Positions 9,469 through 18,490 of a DNA stretch of 64,000 nucleotides are shown piece after piece. Location: the NCBI RefSeq assembly GCF_040538665.1, contig NZ_JBEWXT010000001.1, positions 832,501 to 896,500 of the forward strand, written 5' to 3'. Position numbers and translations under genes: made by a program. This DNA is from Aureibaculum sp. 2308TA14-22. GTDB lineage: Bacteria > Bacteroidota > Bacteroidia > Flavobacteriales > Flavobacteriaceae. The notes beneath the pieces are model-generated. The model made no database searches, was not told the origin of the DNA, and worked only from the letters and a program-made list of their open reading frames with translations. The number at the start of each line of letters is the position of its first letter. The first letter of the stretch is position 1.

Positions 9469-10857
9469 ATGAAAATTTTCATTTCTTTTTTGATTTTGGT
9501 TTGCCTAGGGAGTGTTAACGCTCAAAATAGAAATCAAAATGATAGACCAAATTTTATTCTTATTGTAGCCGATGATTTGGGATATGGAGATCTTGGTATT
9601 ACTGGGAGCAAACAAATAAAAACACCAAATATTGATAGGCTGGCAAAAACAGGAATGTTTTTTACAGAGGGTTATGTTTCTTCAGCTGTTTGTAGTCCTT
9701 CAAGAGCAGGGCTTTTAACGGGTATAAATCAAGTGGAGTTTGGATATGATAATAATCTTGGTGGAAATCAACCTGGATTCGACCCTAATTTTTTAGGCCT
9801 TCCAATAGAACAAAAAACAATTGCGAACCATTTGAAACCTCTGGGATATGTAAATGGTTTAATTGGCAAATGGCATTTAGGATATGAAGATCAGTTCCAC
9901 CCGTTGAAAAGGGGATTTGATGAATTTTGGGGATATAGAGGTGGTGGTCATGATTATTTTAAGGCAAATGATTCTAAAAGAGGATATAAAGCAGCAATAG
10001 AATGCAATTATAAAACGCCACAAAAAATAACTTACATTACCGATGATAAAGGAGATGAATGTGTAGATTTTATAAAAAGGAATCATGATAAACCGTTCTT
10101 TTTATATGCTTCGTTTAATGCTCCGCATACGCCAATGCAGGCTACAAAAGAAGATTTAGAACTGTATTCAAATATAAAAGACAAAAAGCGAAGAACCTAT
10201 GCGGCTATGGTACATCGGCTTGATGTGAATATTGGGAAAATTATTGTCACCTTAAAAGAACAACAGTTGAGTAAAAATACATTGATCGTTTTTATAAGTG
10301 ATAACGGTGGACCAGTATTTACGAATGGATCTATTAATGCACCGTTTAATGGAAAAAAGGGAATTTTACTTGAAGGTGGAATACATGTTCCATTTATTAT
10401 GAACTGGCAAGGAAAGATTGCAGCCGGTAATAATTATAGTAATGCGGTTTCATCTCTGGACTTAGCACCTACTTTTGTAGAATTGGCAGGAGGAAAAATT
10501 AATGAAGAAATAAATTTTAGTGGCGTAAATTTAATGCCATTTGTTTTGGGAGAAAATATTGACATACCACATAAAGACTTAAAATGGCGGTTTACTATAA
10601 GTGCCGCCATAAGAGAAGGAGACTGGAAATTAATTAGACTTCCAGACAGATTACCCTCATTGTATCATCTTCCCACGGATGTTTCTGAGCAAAATAATGT
10701 TTCGTTGAAAAATTTAGATATTACTAAGCGGTTATTAAAAAAATTAGGGATTTGGGACGTCAAATTACCACATCCTGTATTTTTAGAAGGAGCTGTATGG
10801 AAAAAAAGACAACTGAAACATTACGACGATGAATATTTTTTACACCAACCTGAATAA
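9469..10857 (+). CDS. Secreted S1-family sulfatase (formylglycine type)
   Basis: Hydrolyses sulfate esters from a glycan, probably in the periplasm. A signal peptide (about residues 1-19, ending VNAQ) is followed by the alkaline-phosphatase-like sulfatase fold. Metal-ligand Asp pair ADDLGYGD is at 35-36, and the maturation motif CSPSR carries the Cys (residue 75) converted to formylglycine. GKWHLG, APHTPMQA and SDNGG motifs complete the active site. Length of 462 aa is normal. It is the first gene of the enzyme run after the susD terminator and ends 18 bp before a second sulfatase. No sulfatase-maturing enzyme is encoded in the window, so one must lie elsewhere. The exact substrate class cannot be told by eye. 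Confidence 0.93.
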   Translation: MKIFISFLILVCLGSVNAQNRNQNDRPNFILIVADDLGYGDLGITGSKQIKTPNIDRLAKTGMFFTEGYVSSAVCSPSRAGLLTGINQVEFGYDNNLGGNQPGFDPNFLGLPIEQKTIANHLKPLGYVNGLIGKWHLGYEDQFHPLKRGFDEFWGYRGGGHDYFKANDSKRGYKAAIECNYKTPQKITYITDDKGDECVDFIKRNHDKPFFLYASFNAPHTPMQATKEDLELYSNIKDKKRRTYAAMVHRLDVNIGKIIVTLKEQQLSKNTLIVFISDNGGPVFTNGSINAPFNGKKGILLEGGIHVPFIMNWQGKIAAGNNYSNAVSSLDLAPTFVELAGGKINEEINFSGVNLMPFVLGENIDIPHKDLKWRFTISAAIREGDWKLIRLPDRLPSLYHLPTDVSEQNNVSLKNLDITKRLLKKLGIWDVKLPHPVFLEGAVWKKRQLKHYDDEYFLHQPE

Positions 10858-10875
10858 TAAAACAATAAACTAACA

Positions 10876-12282
10876 ATGAAGAAATTAGTTGTACTATTGG
10901 CATTTTTACTGTTTTTTAGCTGTAATAAGAACAAGGATGAAAAGAAAGAAGAAACCGTAAAACCAAACATTGTCCTTATAAATATTGATGACCTTGGTTG
11001 GAAAGACCTTAGTTTTATGGGTAATGATTATTTTGAAACACCTAATTTGGACGCATTGTCAAAAGAAGGTATGGTATTTACCAACGGTTATGCTTCTGCA
11101 GCAAATTGTGCACCAAGTAGAGCTAATTTAATGACAGGTCAATGGCCACAACGTCACGGAATTTATACCGTAGGCAACTCGGATAGAGGGAAATCTAAAT
11201 TTAGAAAATTAATTCCCACTAAAAATACAACTACGCTTGTCGATAGTTTTTTAACGCTGCCAGAGGTGTTAAAAAACAACGGATATGCCACTGCTCATGC
11301 AGGTAAATGGCATTTGACAGATAATCCATTAGACAATAGTTTTGATATAAATATCGGCGGTAGCCATGCTGGACACCCTTCGGGTTATTATCCACCCTTT
11401 AAAAATATTGATTTAGAAGCTGAGGATGGGAAAAGACTAACCGATTTAATTATGGATAAAACCATTGATTTTGTAAAATCCTCAAGCGAACCTTTTTTTC
11501 TTAACTATTCCCCATATGCAGTACATACGCCAATACAACCTGTAAAAGAGTTGGTGGGCAAATACAAAACGAAAACATCTAAGCAAGGTCATAATAATGC
11601 CAATTATGCTACCATGATAGAAAACATGGATGACAATATTGGCCGTTTGATAACAACGTTAAAGGAAAGTGGAAAATTTAAAAACACATTTATTGTTTTT
11701 ACGTCTGATAATGGTGGATTATTTGCTGTGAGCAAACAGCATCCATTACGATCTGGTAAAGGAAGTTATTATGAAGGTGGAATTAGGGTTCCCTTCTTTT
11801 TTGTTTGGCCCGACAATATCAAAAATAACCAGCAATCAGAAGAGTCAATTACCAATCTTGATTTATTCCCTACGATTTTAGAGGTTGCGGACATAGCAAC
11901 ACCAAAAGACAAAATTTTAGATGGTCAAAATCTGCTTCCGGTTTTATTACAAAATGAAAGAACTCTAGATAGGTCTATTTACTGGCATTTTCCAGTTTAT
12001 TTGCAGGCAGTTGCGAAAGTGAACGAAAACAGAGATGCTAAATTTAGAACCCGTCCAGGTTCTGTTATTCGAAACGGAGACTGGAAATTACACCATTATT
12101 TTGAAGATAATGGAATAGAATTATATAACCTGAAGAATGATTTAGGTGAAAGAAACAATCTAGTAGAAAAAGAACCGGAAAAAGTAGAAGAATTATTAAA
12201 TTTATTAAACACTTGGAGGAAAGAAACTAATGCACCTATTCCAACAGAATTGAATTTAAAATATGAAAGCGAGACACGATGA
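10876..12282 (+). CDS. S1-family sulfatase lipoprotein
   Basis: Second sulfatase of the locus, predicted to be membrane-anchored: the N terminus is a lipoprotein signal with lipobox LLFFSC (Cys16). Sulfatase motifs are complete: NIDDLGWKD (Asp38-Asp39), CAPSR maturation motif with Cys78, GKWHL, VHTPIQP and SDNGG. It differs clearly in sequence from the preceding sulfatase, which suggests attack on a different sulfate position or sugar rather than a recent duplication. Length of 468 aa is normal. Its stop codon overlaps the start of the metallopeptidase gene by 4 bp (ATGA), so the two are translationally coupled. Confidence 0.93.
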   Translation: MKKLVVLLAFLLFFSCNKNKDEKKEETVKPNIVLINIDDLGWKDLSFMGNDYFETPNLDALSKEGMVFTNGYASAANCAPSRANLMTGQWPQRHGIYTVGNSDRGKSKFRKLIPTKNTTTLVDSFLTLPEVLKNNGYATAHAGKWHLTDNPLDNSFDINIGGSHAGHPSGYYPPFKNIDLEAEDGKRLTDLIMDKTIDFVKSSSEPFFLNYSPYAVHTPIQPVKELVGKYKTKTSKQGHNNANYATMIENMDDNIGRLITTLKESGKFKNTFIVFTSDNGGLFAVSKQHPLRSGKGSYYEGGIRVPFFFVWPDNIKNNQQSEESITNLDLFPTILEVADIATPKDKILDGQNLLPVLLQNERTLDRSIYWHFPVYLQAVAKVNENRDAKFRTRPGSVIRNGDWKLHHYFEDNGIELYNLKNDLGERNNLVEKEPEKVEELLNLLNTWRKETNAPIPTELNLKYESETR

Positions 12283-13868
12283 AAAGAGTACTTATTTTGA
12301 CATTTTTTTTAGCTTTTCTCCATTCTTGTTCTGATGATGATGTTTCTTCTGTAGAAATAGATGAACCGGATATTTGGTCAGTAAACAAGCCCAATCAATA
12401 TGCCTTAAATGTTGTTATTTTTAAACCTACGGATGGAACTGCTGAGAAGGAAATGATTGACAAAGTATCAACAATGATGCTTTATATTCAAAAATGGTTT
12501 GAAAAACAAATGGATATGCAGGGATATGGAAGAAAAACTTTTGGACTTATGACTAATCAGCATGGTAAAGTCAAAATAACAGTCGTGTCGGGGTCTGAGT
12601 CCAGTGTGTATTATAAAAATAACAATAGGGATGTAAATAAAGAGGTTAAAAAATATTTTGAAAATCATCCGAATGAAAGACTTAGCAATCATATTTTTGT
12701 TTTGGGAAAAGATGATAGTGGTGTACCATTCTATGGCTTAGGGAAAAATGCTTTTGCAACCTCAAAGGATTTTTCATTGACTTCCACAGGAAAATTTCTA
12801 GACGATTTGGAATTGATGTTATGCGATAAATTAGGTGGAATTATGCATGAATTAGGACATGGATTAAATTTACCGCATTGTGCACATAAAGCCTCTGATT
12901 TACCAAATATATCATTAATGTCTTTTGGTAATCATACTTATCAGAATAAAGGGAAATCAGATTTGGTATTTTTAACGGCATCAGATTGTGCAATTTTAAA
13001 TGCCAGCGAAACATTTAATACCAAGGAGAAACAGTATTACCAAGAAGGTCCTTCACCAAAGCTTGTATCCTATACCGTTGTAAAAGACAACACTATACAA
13101 GCTACAATTGTTGAAGGGCTATTAACATCTTCAGTAAAATCAAACCATTTATATGTAGGGCATAACGGTTACCCTATTGAAGGCGGTTATGACGATATTA
13201 CTTTCACTACTGACTTGACACCTACTTCTAATACCAATGAATATTCTTTTAGGTTAGAAATGCCATATTCCGATATATTTAACGGTTACAAAGCAAAAGA
13301 TTTACTCCAAATGACTTTGGTGGTGATTACTGATGATGGTATTAGAAAAACATTAGACAAATACGATTATACAATAAGGACAAATACTCTTGAACCTAAT
13401 GATGATATACTTAGGGATTATACACCTTTTGTTTTTTCAGATAGGTCCAATTGGACGGTAACCACCAATAGTAGTAGTGCAGGTACATCTGCTTCATTAC
13501 TCTTGGATGGAAATATAGAAACCTATTGGCATTCTATATGGCCTTATGCTATAACCGAAAAAGGATCTCATGTTGTAACAGTTAATATGAATAAAACGGA
13601 TAGTATAAAAGGTGTCTATTTTAAATCAGATAGGCAAGGGAAGCAATATCGACCAAAAGAAATTATCATAGATACAAGTAATGATGGCACTACTTGGAGA
13701 AAAAGAAAAGACGTTTCAATTTCATCAATAGGAAATGCCCGAGAATTAGAGGTCTATTTTGATTCACCTGTAAATACAAAATATATTAGGATGACAGTAG
13801 ATGAAGTTTATGCTTCATCAGGCAATGAAGAAAATTTACTGTTTAATGAAATAGATATTGTTCAATAA
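12279..13868 (+). CDS. Putative metzincin-like metallopeptidase lipoprotein with C-terminal F5/8-type carbohydrate-binding domain
   Basis: Likely secreted zinc protease. The lipobox FLHSC places the lipid anchor at Cys17. Residues 190-200 read HELGHGLNLPH, an HExxHxxxxxH zinc motif; Asn197 stands where metzincins usually have Gly. A Met-turn candidate (SLMSFG, Met214) follows at the expected short distance. The C-terminal part (about 385-529: LLDGNIETYWHS, then IRMTVDEVY) looks like a discoidin/F5/8 type C domain that would bind a glycan. It sits between sulfatase genes with a 4-bp overlap upstream, so it is co-expressed with sulfate-removing enzymes. A protease here suggests that the target is a glycoprotein. 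The peptidase family is not certain (M66-like or pappalysin-like are options), and no activity can be shown from sequence. Confidence 0.75.
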   Translation: MKRVLILTFFLAFLHSCSDDDVSSVEIDEPDIWSVNKPNQYALNVVIFKPTDGTAEKEMIDKVSTMMLYIQKWFEKQMDMQGYGRKTFGLMTNQHGKVKITVVSGSESSVYYKNNNRDVNKEVKKYFENHPNERLSNHIFVLGKDDSGVPFYGLGKNAFATSKDFSLTSTGKFLDDLELMLCDKLGGIMHELGHGLNLPHCAHKASDLPNISLMSFGNHTYQNKGKSDLVFLTASDCAILNASETFNTKEKQYYQEGPSPKLVSYTVVKDNTIQATIVEGLLTSSVKSNHLYVGHNGYPIEGGYDDITFTTDLTPTSNTNEYSFRLEMPYSDIFNGYKAKDLLQMTLVVITDDGIRKTLDKYDYTIRTNTLEPNDDILRDYTPFVFSDRSNWTVTTNSSSAGTSASLLLDGNIETYWHSIWPYAITEKGSHVVTVNMNKTDSIKGVYFKSDRQGKQYRPKEIIIDTSNDGTTWRKRKDVSISSIGNARELEVYFDSPVNTKYIRMTVDEVYASSGNEENLLFNEIDIVQ

Positions 13869-13889
13869 CCATTAAATATATATAAACCA

Positions 13890-15470
13890 ATGAAGACTAT
13901 AATTAAAATCTGTGTTTTATCAATTAGCGTATTGTTCTTTTCGTGCAAAGAAAAACCCGAAGCAAAGAAAGAAGATGTAAAAAAGAATTATCCCAATATT
14001 ATTTATATTTTGGCAGATGATTTGGGTTATGGAGAGTTGGGAGCTTATGGTCAAGAAAAAATAGAAACTCCAAATATTGACGGTTTAGCCAAAAGCGGAA
14101 TGTTATTTACCCAGCACTATTCTAGTGCCCCAGTCTGTGCTCCGGCAAGGTATATGCTGTTAACTGGAAAGCATTCAGGTCGTGCTTACATACGTGGTAA
14201 TGATGAGTGGCGAGAACGTGGCAAAGTATGGGATTATAAAGAAATGATTAAAGATTCTACATTAGAAGGTCAAAGACCTATCCCTAGTAACACATCATTG
14301 TTTCCTAAAAAGTTAAAGGAAATTGGATATACCACAGGCATTGTAGGCAAATGGGGACTGGGAGCTCCACATACTGACGCCATACCAACCAAAATGGGCT
14401 TCGACTATTTTTACGGTTATAACTGCCAACGTCAGGCTCATACTTATTATCCGGTACATTTATATGAAAATGAAAATCGTGTGTATTTAAATAACGATAC
14501 TATTGCCCCGAATACTAAATTGGCTAAAGGTGCCAACCCCAATGATCCAGAAAGTTATGCTAATTACAATTTAAACGATTACGCACCGGATTTGATGTTT
14601 GATAAGATTACTAAGTTTGTAGATGAAAATAAAGAGAAACCGTTTTTCCTCTATTGGGCAAGTCCCATACCGCATAACCCAATACAAGCACCGCAACGTT
14701 GGGTAGATTATTACAAGGAAAAATTTGGAAAAGAAGAACCTTATTTAGGCAATAGAGGTTATTTTCCGCATCCAAATCCAAGAGCGGGCTATGCTGCTCA
14801 GATTTCATACCTAGATGAGAACGTGGGCAAATTAATTGACCAATTAAAGGCTGAGGGAATTTATGATAATACCCTAATTATATTTACGTCTGACAATGGT
14901 GTTACGTTTTCTGGTGGTACGGACGGTCCATATTTTAACAGTTCGGGGCAATTTGGTGAAGAATACGGTAGAGGAAAAGGATTTGTTTACGAAGGAGGTA
15001 TAAGAGTGCCTATGATTGCCAGTTGGAAAGGTCACATAAAAGAGGGAACTCAAACGAATTTAATTTCTGCTCATTATGACGTAATGGCAACAGTTGCAGA
15101 GCTTACAGGGCAAAAGAGGCCTGAAGATACAGATGGTATTAGCTTTTTACCCACCCTCTTAGGAGAAAATGATAAACAGAAAAAACATGAATTTTTATTC
15201 TGGGAATTTCCTGAATACGGCGGTCAAGTAGCGATCAGAATGGGAGATTGGAAAGTAATCCGCCAAAATTTAAAGAACAAGAAAAAAGAACCCACATTAG
15301 AATTGTATAATTTAAAAGAAGACCCTCAGGAACTAAACAATATTGCAGAAAAACATCCAGAAATATTGGAAAAAGCGGCAAAAATATTTTCTGAAGAGCA
15401 TGAAGATAGCGAGATCGAAAGGTTTAGGATACCTTTGATAGAGAACGGTCTTGTTGCGGAAGAAGAATAG
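13890..15470 (+). CDS. S1-family sulfatase lipoprotein (third of the locus)
   Basis: Sulfate-ester hydrolase with an N-terminal lipoprotein signal (lipobox LFFSC, Cys19). The catalytic set is complete: LADDLGYGE (Asp43-Asp44), CAPAR maturation motif with Cys83, GKWGLG, PIPHNPIQAP and TSDNGV. At 526 aa it is longer than its two neighbours, with an insertion around residues 100-135 (RGNDEWRERGKVWDYKE), and it has the GYNCQRQAHTYYP segment seen in one arylsulfatase subgroup. It starts 21 bp after the metallopeptidase gene and is followed by the DoxX-like gene. Three different sulfatases in one operon point to a multiply sulfated substrate. Confidence 0.93.
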   Translation: MKTIIKICVLSISVLFFSCKEKPEAKKEDVKKNYPNIIYILADDLGYGELGAYGQEKIETPNIDGLAKSGMLFTQHYSSAPVCAPARYMLLTGKHSGRAYIRGNDEWRERGKVWDYKEMIKDSTLEGQRPIPSNTSLFPKKLKEIGYTTGIVGKWGLGAPHTDAIPTKMGFDYFYGYNCQRQAHTYYPVHLYENENRVYLNNDTIAPNTKLAKGANPNDPESYANYNLNDYAPDLMFDKITKFVDENKEKPFFLYWASPIPHNPIQAPQRWVDYYKEKFGKEEPYLGNRGYFPHPNPRAGYAAQISYLDENVGKLIDQLKAEGIYDNTLIIFTSDNGVTFSGGTDGPYFNSSGQFGEEYGRGKGFVYEGGIRVPMIASWKGHIKEGTQTNLISAHYDVMATVAELTGQKRPEDTDGISFLPTLLGENDKQKKHEFLFWEFPEYGGQVAIRMGDWKVIRQNLKNKKKEPTLELYNLKEDPQELNNIAEKHPEILEKAAKIFSEEHEDSEIERFRIPLIENGLVAEEE

Positions 15471-15497
15471 TGAATCTTTGGAATTTAATTGTTGTTT

Positions 15498-15875
15498 ATG
15501 TCCGCAAAATTAGGAAAGATTAAATCTATGGAATGGCTATTGAGAATAGCCGTTAGTATGACATTTTTAGGACATGGCATTTTTGCTATACAAAGCAACC
15601 CTAGCTGGATAAAGTATTTAGAGTTTGTTGGGTTTTCGATAGAAACCGCTGAAAAAGTGATTGTAATAATTGGAGTGTTGGATGTGCTAGTAGCGATAAC
15701 AATACTTATAAAACCTTATAAATATGTGGTTTTATGGGCTTTTTTATGGACATTTTCTACTGCGTTGATAAGACCATTGGCTGGTGAATCAATATGGCAA
15801 TTTGTAGAAAGAGCGTCAAATTGGTCAGTGCCACTTGCATTGTTTTGTTTAATACATATTAAGTTTAAAAAATAA
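15498..15875 (+). CDS. DoxX-like small membrane protein
   Basis: About 125-aa inner-membrane protein with four predicted hydrophobic helices (around LLRIAVSMTFLGHGIF, VIVIIGVLDVLVAITIL, VVLWAFLWTFSTALI and VPLALFCLIHI). It resembles the DoxX/DoxD-like family, whose role in sulfatase loci is not established. The frame is open from TTG at 15489, but the ATG at 15498 is the better start; another ATG lies at 15528. It fits between the third sulfatase (27 bp upstream) and the phosphoesterase gene (5 bp downstream), so it belongs to the operon. Function is unknown. Confidence 0.75.
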   Translation: MSAKLGKIKSMEWLLRIAVSMTFLGHGIFAIQSNPSWIKYLEFVGFSIETAEKVIVIIGVLDVLVAITILIKPYKYVVLWAFLWTFSTALIRPLAGESIWQFVERASNWSVPLALFCLIHIKFKK

Positions 15876-15880
15876 TTATA

Positions 15881-18481
15881 ATGAATAGATTTTTTCTTCA
15901 ATACCTTCTTTTAGTGTTGATAATTTTTGTAGCTAGTTGTAGAAAGGACTCAACTGAAGATATTGTTTTTAAAAGCAATTTCAACTCTTCAGAAGCGAGA
16001 ACTTTTATAGGTCCTGAATATTGGTCTAATCCATTGCAAGATTGGCAAATAGAAAACGGAGAGCTCATATGTTTGGTAAGTAAGCCTAATAGAAATGTAC
16101 ATGTTTTGACTAAAAAAATAGATACCGTAGCTGGTAATTTAAAAATGAGTGTTCAGCTAAAGGCTTTGAATTTAAAAGATGAAGACAACAAGAATTGGAT
16201 AGGGTTTAGCATAGGGTCTAAGGGAGAGTTTAATGATTATCGAGATAATGCCATTTTTGGTAAGGGGTTAAATTTAGGAGTAACTACCAATGGTAATTTA
16301 TTTATTGATAAAATTAAAGACAATCAGGTTAAAAAAGACATTCAAAATATTTTAAGCAATGGTGCCAGATTGAATGTTAATTTGGTTTTTGAAAAAGACA
16401 CATATATATTACAGCTTTCACTTTACAAAAGTGATTCAGATGACGCTATCTCTCAAATTGAATTAATAGGCGTTGATTCCAATAAACTAAATGGGAATTT
16501 AGTTTTAGTCAGTGATTATAAAGGCAAGCGTAAAGCTGATGAAACCAATAAAGCAAGTGTATCTTTTAAAAATTGGAAAATTTTAGGTTCGAAAGTTAAA
16601 ACAAATAACGAATATAAGTTTGGACCCATTTTATTCTCACAATATACTTTGTCTAAAAACACGTTAAAGCTTACTGTCCAAATGGCACCAGTTATTATTA
16701 AAGAGGAAAAAGTTAAACTTCAAATAAAAAAAGCTGTTAATTGGAAAACCATAAGAGAATCAGCAATTGATAATGATGCTAGAACCTCCACATTTAAAAT
16801 TGAAAATTGGGATACTACTATTGATAAACAATATAGGTTAGTGTATGACCTGGATAGAGGGGAGGAACCTAAAGAAACATTTTATTGGGAAGGTATTATC
16901 CGTAAAGACCCGATTGAAAAGGATGAAATTGTAATTGCGGGCTTTACAGGAAATGACCAACAAGGTTTTCCAAATACTGATATTTTTGAGCAAGTTAAAT
17001 ATCATGATCCTGATGTTTTGTTTTTTTCTGGAGATCAAATTTATGAGCCTAATGGTGGTTTTGGTGTACAACGCTCGCCAATTGATAAAGCCATGTTGGA
17101 TTATCTACGTAAGTGGTACATGTATGGTTGGGCGTATAGAGATTTGTTAAAGGACAGGCCTACCGTTGCAATTACCGATGACCATGATGTATATCATGGG
17201 AATATTTGGGGAGCTGGGGGTATAGCCACACCAACTGATTATGGGCAGGGAGCAAAAGCTCAGGATGCTGGTGGTTACAAAATGCCACCTGAATGGGTAA
17301 ATATGGTGCAAAGAACACAGACTAGTCATTTGCCAGATCCTTTTGACCCTACACCAGTTGCTCAAAATATAGGTACTTATTACACAGATATGGTATATGG
17401 AGATATTAGCTTTGCCATTTTAGAGGATAGAAAATTCAAATCGGCACCTAAAGGTTTACTGCCAAAAGCAGAAATTCAAAACGGTTGGGCACAGAACAAG
17501 TCATTTAACATGAAAAAAGATGGAGATGTTTCCGGGGCAAAGTTATTAGGTGATAGACAATTATTGTTTTTAGATAAATGGTCAACAGATTGGAGCTATC
17601 GAGCTGAAATGAAAGTATTGCTATCACAAACCATTTTTGCAAATGTAGCTACCTTACCCAAAGAAGCCATGTCCGGTGCAATTATTCCAACATTGAGGAT
17701 TATGAAAGAGGGAGATTATCCCCCAGATGATAGGCCAGTATCAGATTTAGATTCTAATGGTTGGCCACAAACGGGTCGGAATAAAGCAGTGGAAACTGTT
17801 AGGAAAGGATTTGCATTTCATTTGGCCGGAGATCAACATTTAGGAAGCACTATTCAATATGGTGTGGATAATTGGAGCGATAGTGGTTTTGCATTTTGTG
17901 TACCTTCTATCACCAATCATTGGCCCAGAAGATGGTATCCCGCAGAAGGTGGTAAGAACCGTAAACCTGATATGCCAAAATATACAGGACAGATAGAAGA
18001 TGGTTTTGGTAATAAAATGACGGTTTATGCAGTTTCTAACCCATTATTTACAGGCCTAAAGCCTGAAAGAATTTATGATAGGGCAGCGGGATACGGTATT
18101 GTCAGATTAAATAAAAAAGAACGGAAAATAACCTTGGAATGTTGGCCAAGGCAAGCTAAGCCTCAAAATGGTGAAGTAGAGCAATATCCAGGTTGGCCCA
18201 TTTCCATAACTCAAGAACAAAATTTTGGTAAGAAAGCTGTAGCATTTTTGCCCGAAATTAAAATCAATGGGTTAAAAAATCCTGTAGTTAAAATCATCAA
18301 TGAATCGAATAACAAGACTGTCTATTCTTTAAGAATAAAGGGCAGTTCTTATACCCCTAAAATATTTGATAAATCAACAAAATATACTATTAAAATTGGT
18401 GAGCCTGATACCAATAGTTGGCAGACTAAAATGAATGTTTCTCCAGGTAATAATCCAATAAATTTTAATTTTAATAAATAA
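15881..18481 (+). CDS. PhoD-like metallophosphoesterase lipoprotein
   Basis: Predicted secreted phosphoesterase of the PhoD type, anchored through lipobox FVASC (Cys20). The N-terminal 250 residues look like a concanavalin-type beta domain. The catalytic part (about 340-760) has the metal-binding blocks expected for PhoD-like enzymes: VLFFSGDQIYE, AITDDHDVYHG and FHLAGDQHLGS. At 866 aa it is longer than classical PhoD because of this extra N-terminal domain. It sits 5 bp after the DoxX-like gene and 9 bp before the GH109-type gene, in the middle of the glycan operon. It may remove phosphate or phosphodiester groups from the same substrate. Enzymes of this type occur often beside sulfatases in marine Bacteroidetes, but the natural substrate here is unknown. 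Confidence 0.82.
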   Translation: MNRFFLQYLLLVLIIFVASCRKDSTEDIVFKSNFNSSEARTFIGPEYWSNPLQDWQIENGELICLVSKPNRNVHVLTKKIDTVAGNLKMSVQLKALNLKDEDNKNWIGFSIGSKGEFNDYRDNAIFGKGLNLGVTTNGNLFIDKIKDNQVKKDIQNILSNGARLNVNLVFEKDTYILQLSLYKSDSDDAISQIELIGVDSNKLNGNLVLVSDYKGKRKADETNKASVSFKNWKILGSKVKTNNEYKFGPILFSQYTLSKNTLKLTVQMAPVIIKEEKVKLQIKKAVNWKTIRESAIDNDARTSTFKIENWDTTIDKQYRLVYDLDRGEEPKETFYWEGIIRKDPIEKDEIVIAGFTGNDQQGFPNTDIFEQVKYHDPDVLFFSGDQIYEPNGGFGVQRSPIDKAMLDYLRKWYMYGWAYRDLLKDRPTVAITDDHDVYHGNIWGAGGIATPTDYGQGAKAQDAGGYKMPPEWVNMVQRTQTSHLPDPFDPTPVAQNIGTYYTDMVYGDISFAILEDRKFKSAPKGLLPKAEIQNGWAQNKSFNMKKDGDVSGAKLLGDRQLLFLDKWSTDWSYRAEMKVLLSQTIFANVATLPKEAMSGAIIPTLRIMKEGDYPPDDRPVSDLDSNGWPQTGRNKAVETVRKGFAFHLAGDQHLGSTIQYGVDNWSDSGFAFCVPSITNHWPRRWYPAEGGKNRKPDMPKYTGQIEDGFGNKMTVYAVSNPLFTGLKPERIYDRAAGYGIVRLNKKERKITLECWPRQAKPQNGEVEQYPGWPISITQEQNFGKKAVAFLPEIKINGLKNPVVKIINESNNKTVYSLRIKGSSYTPKIFDKSTKYTIKIGEPDTNSWQTKMNVSPGNNPINFNFNK

Positions 18482-18490
18482 TATTACATT

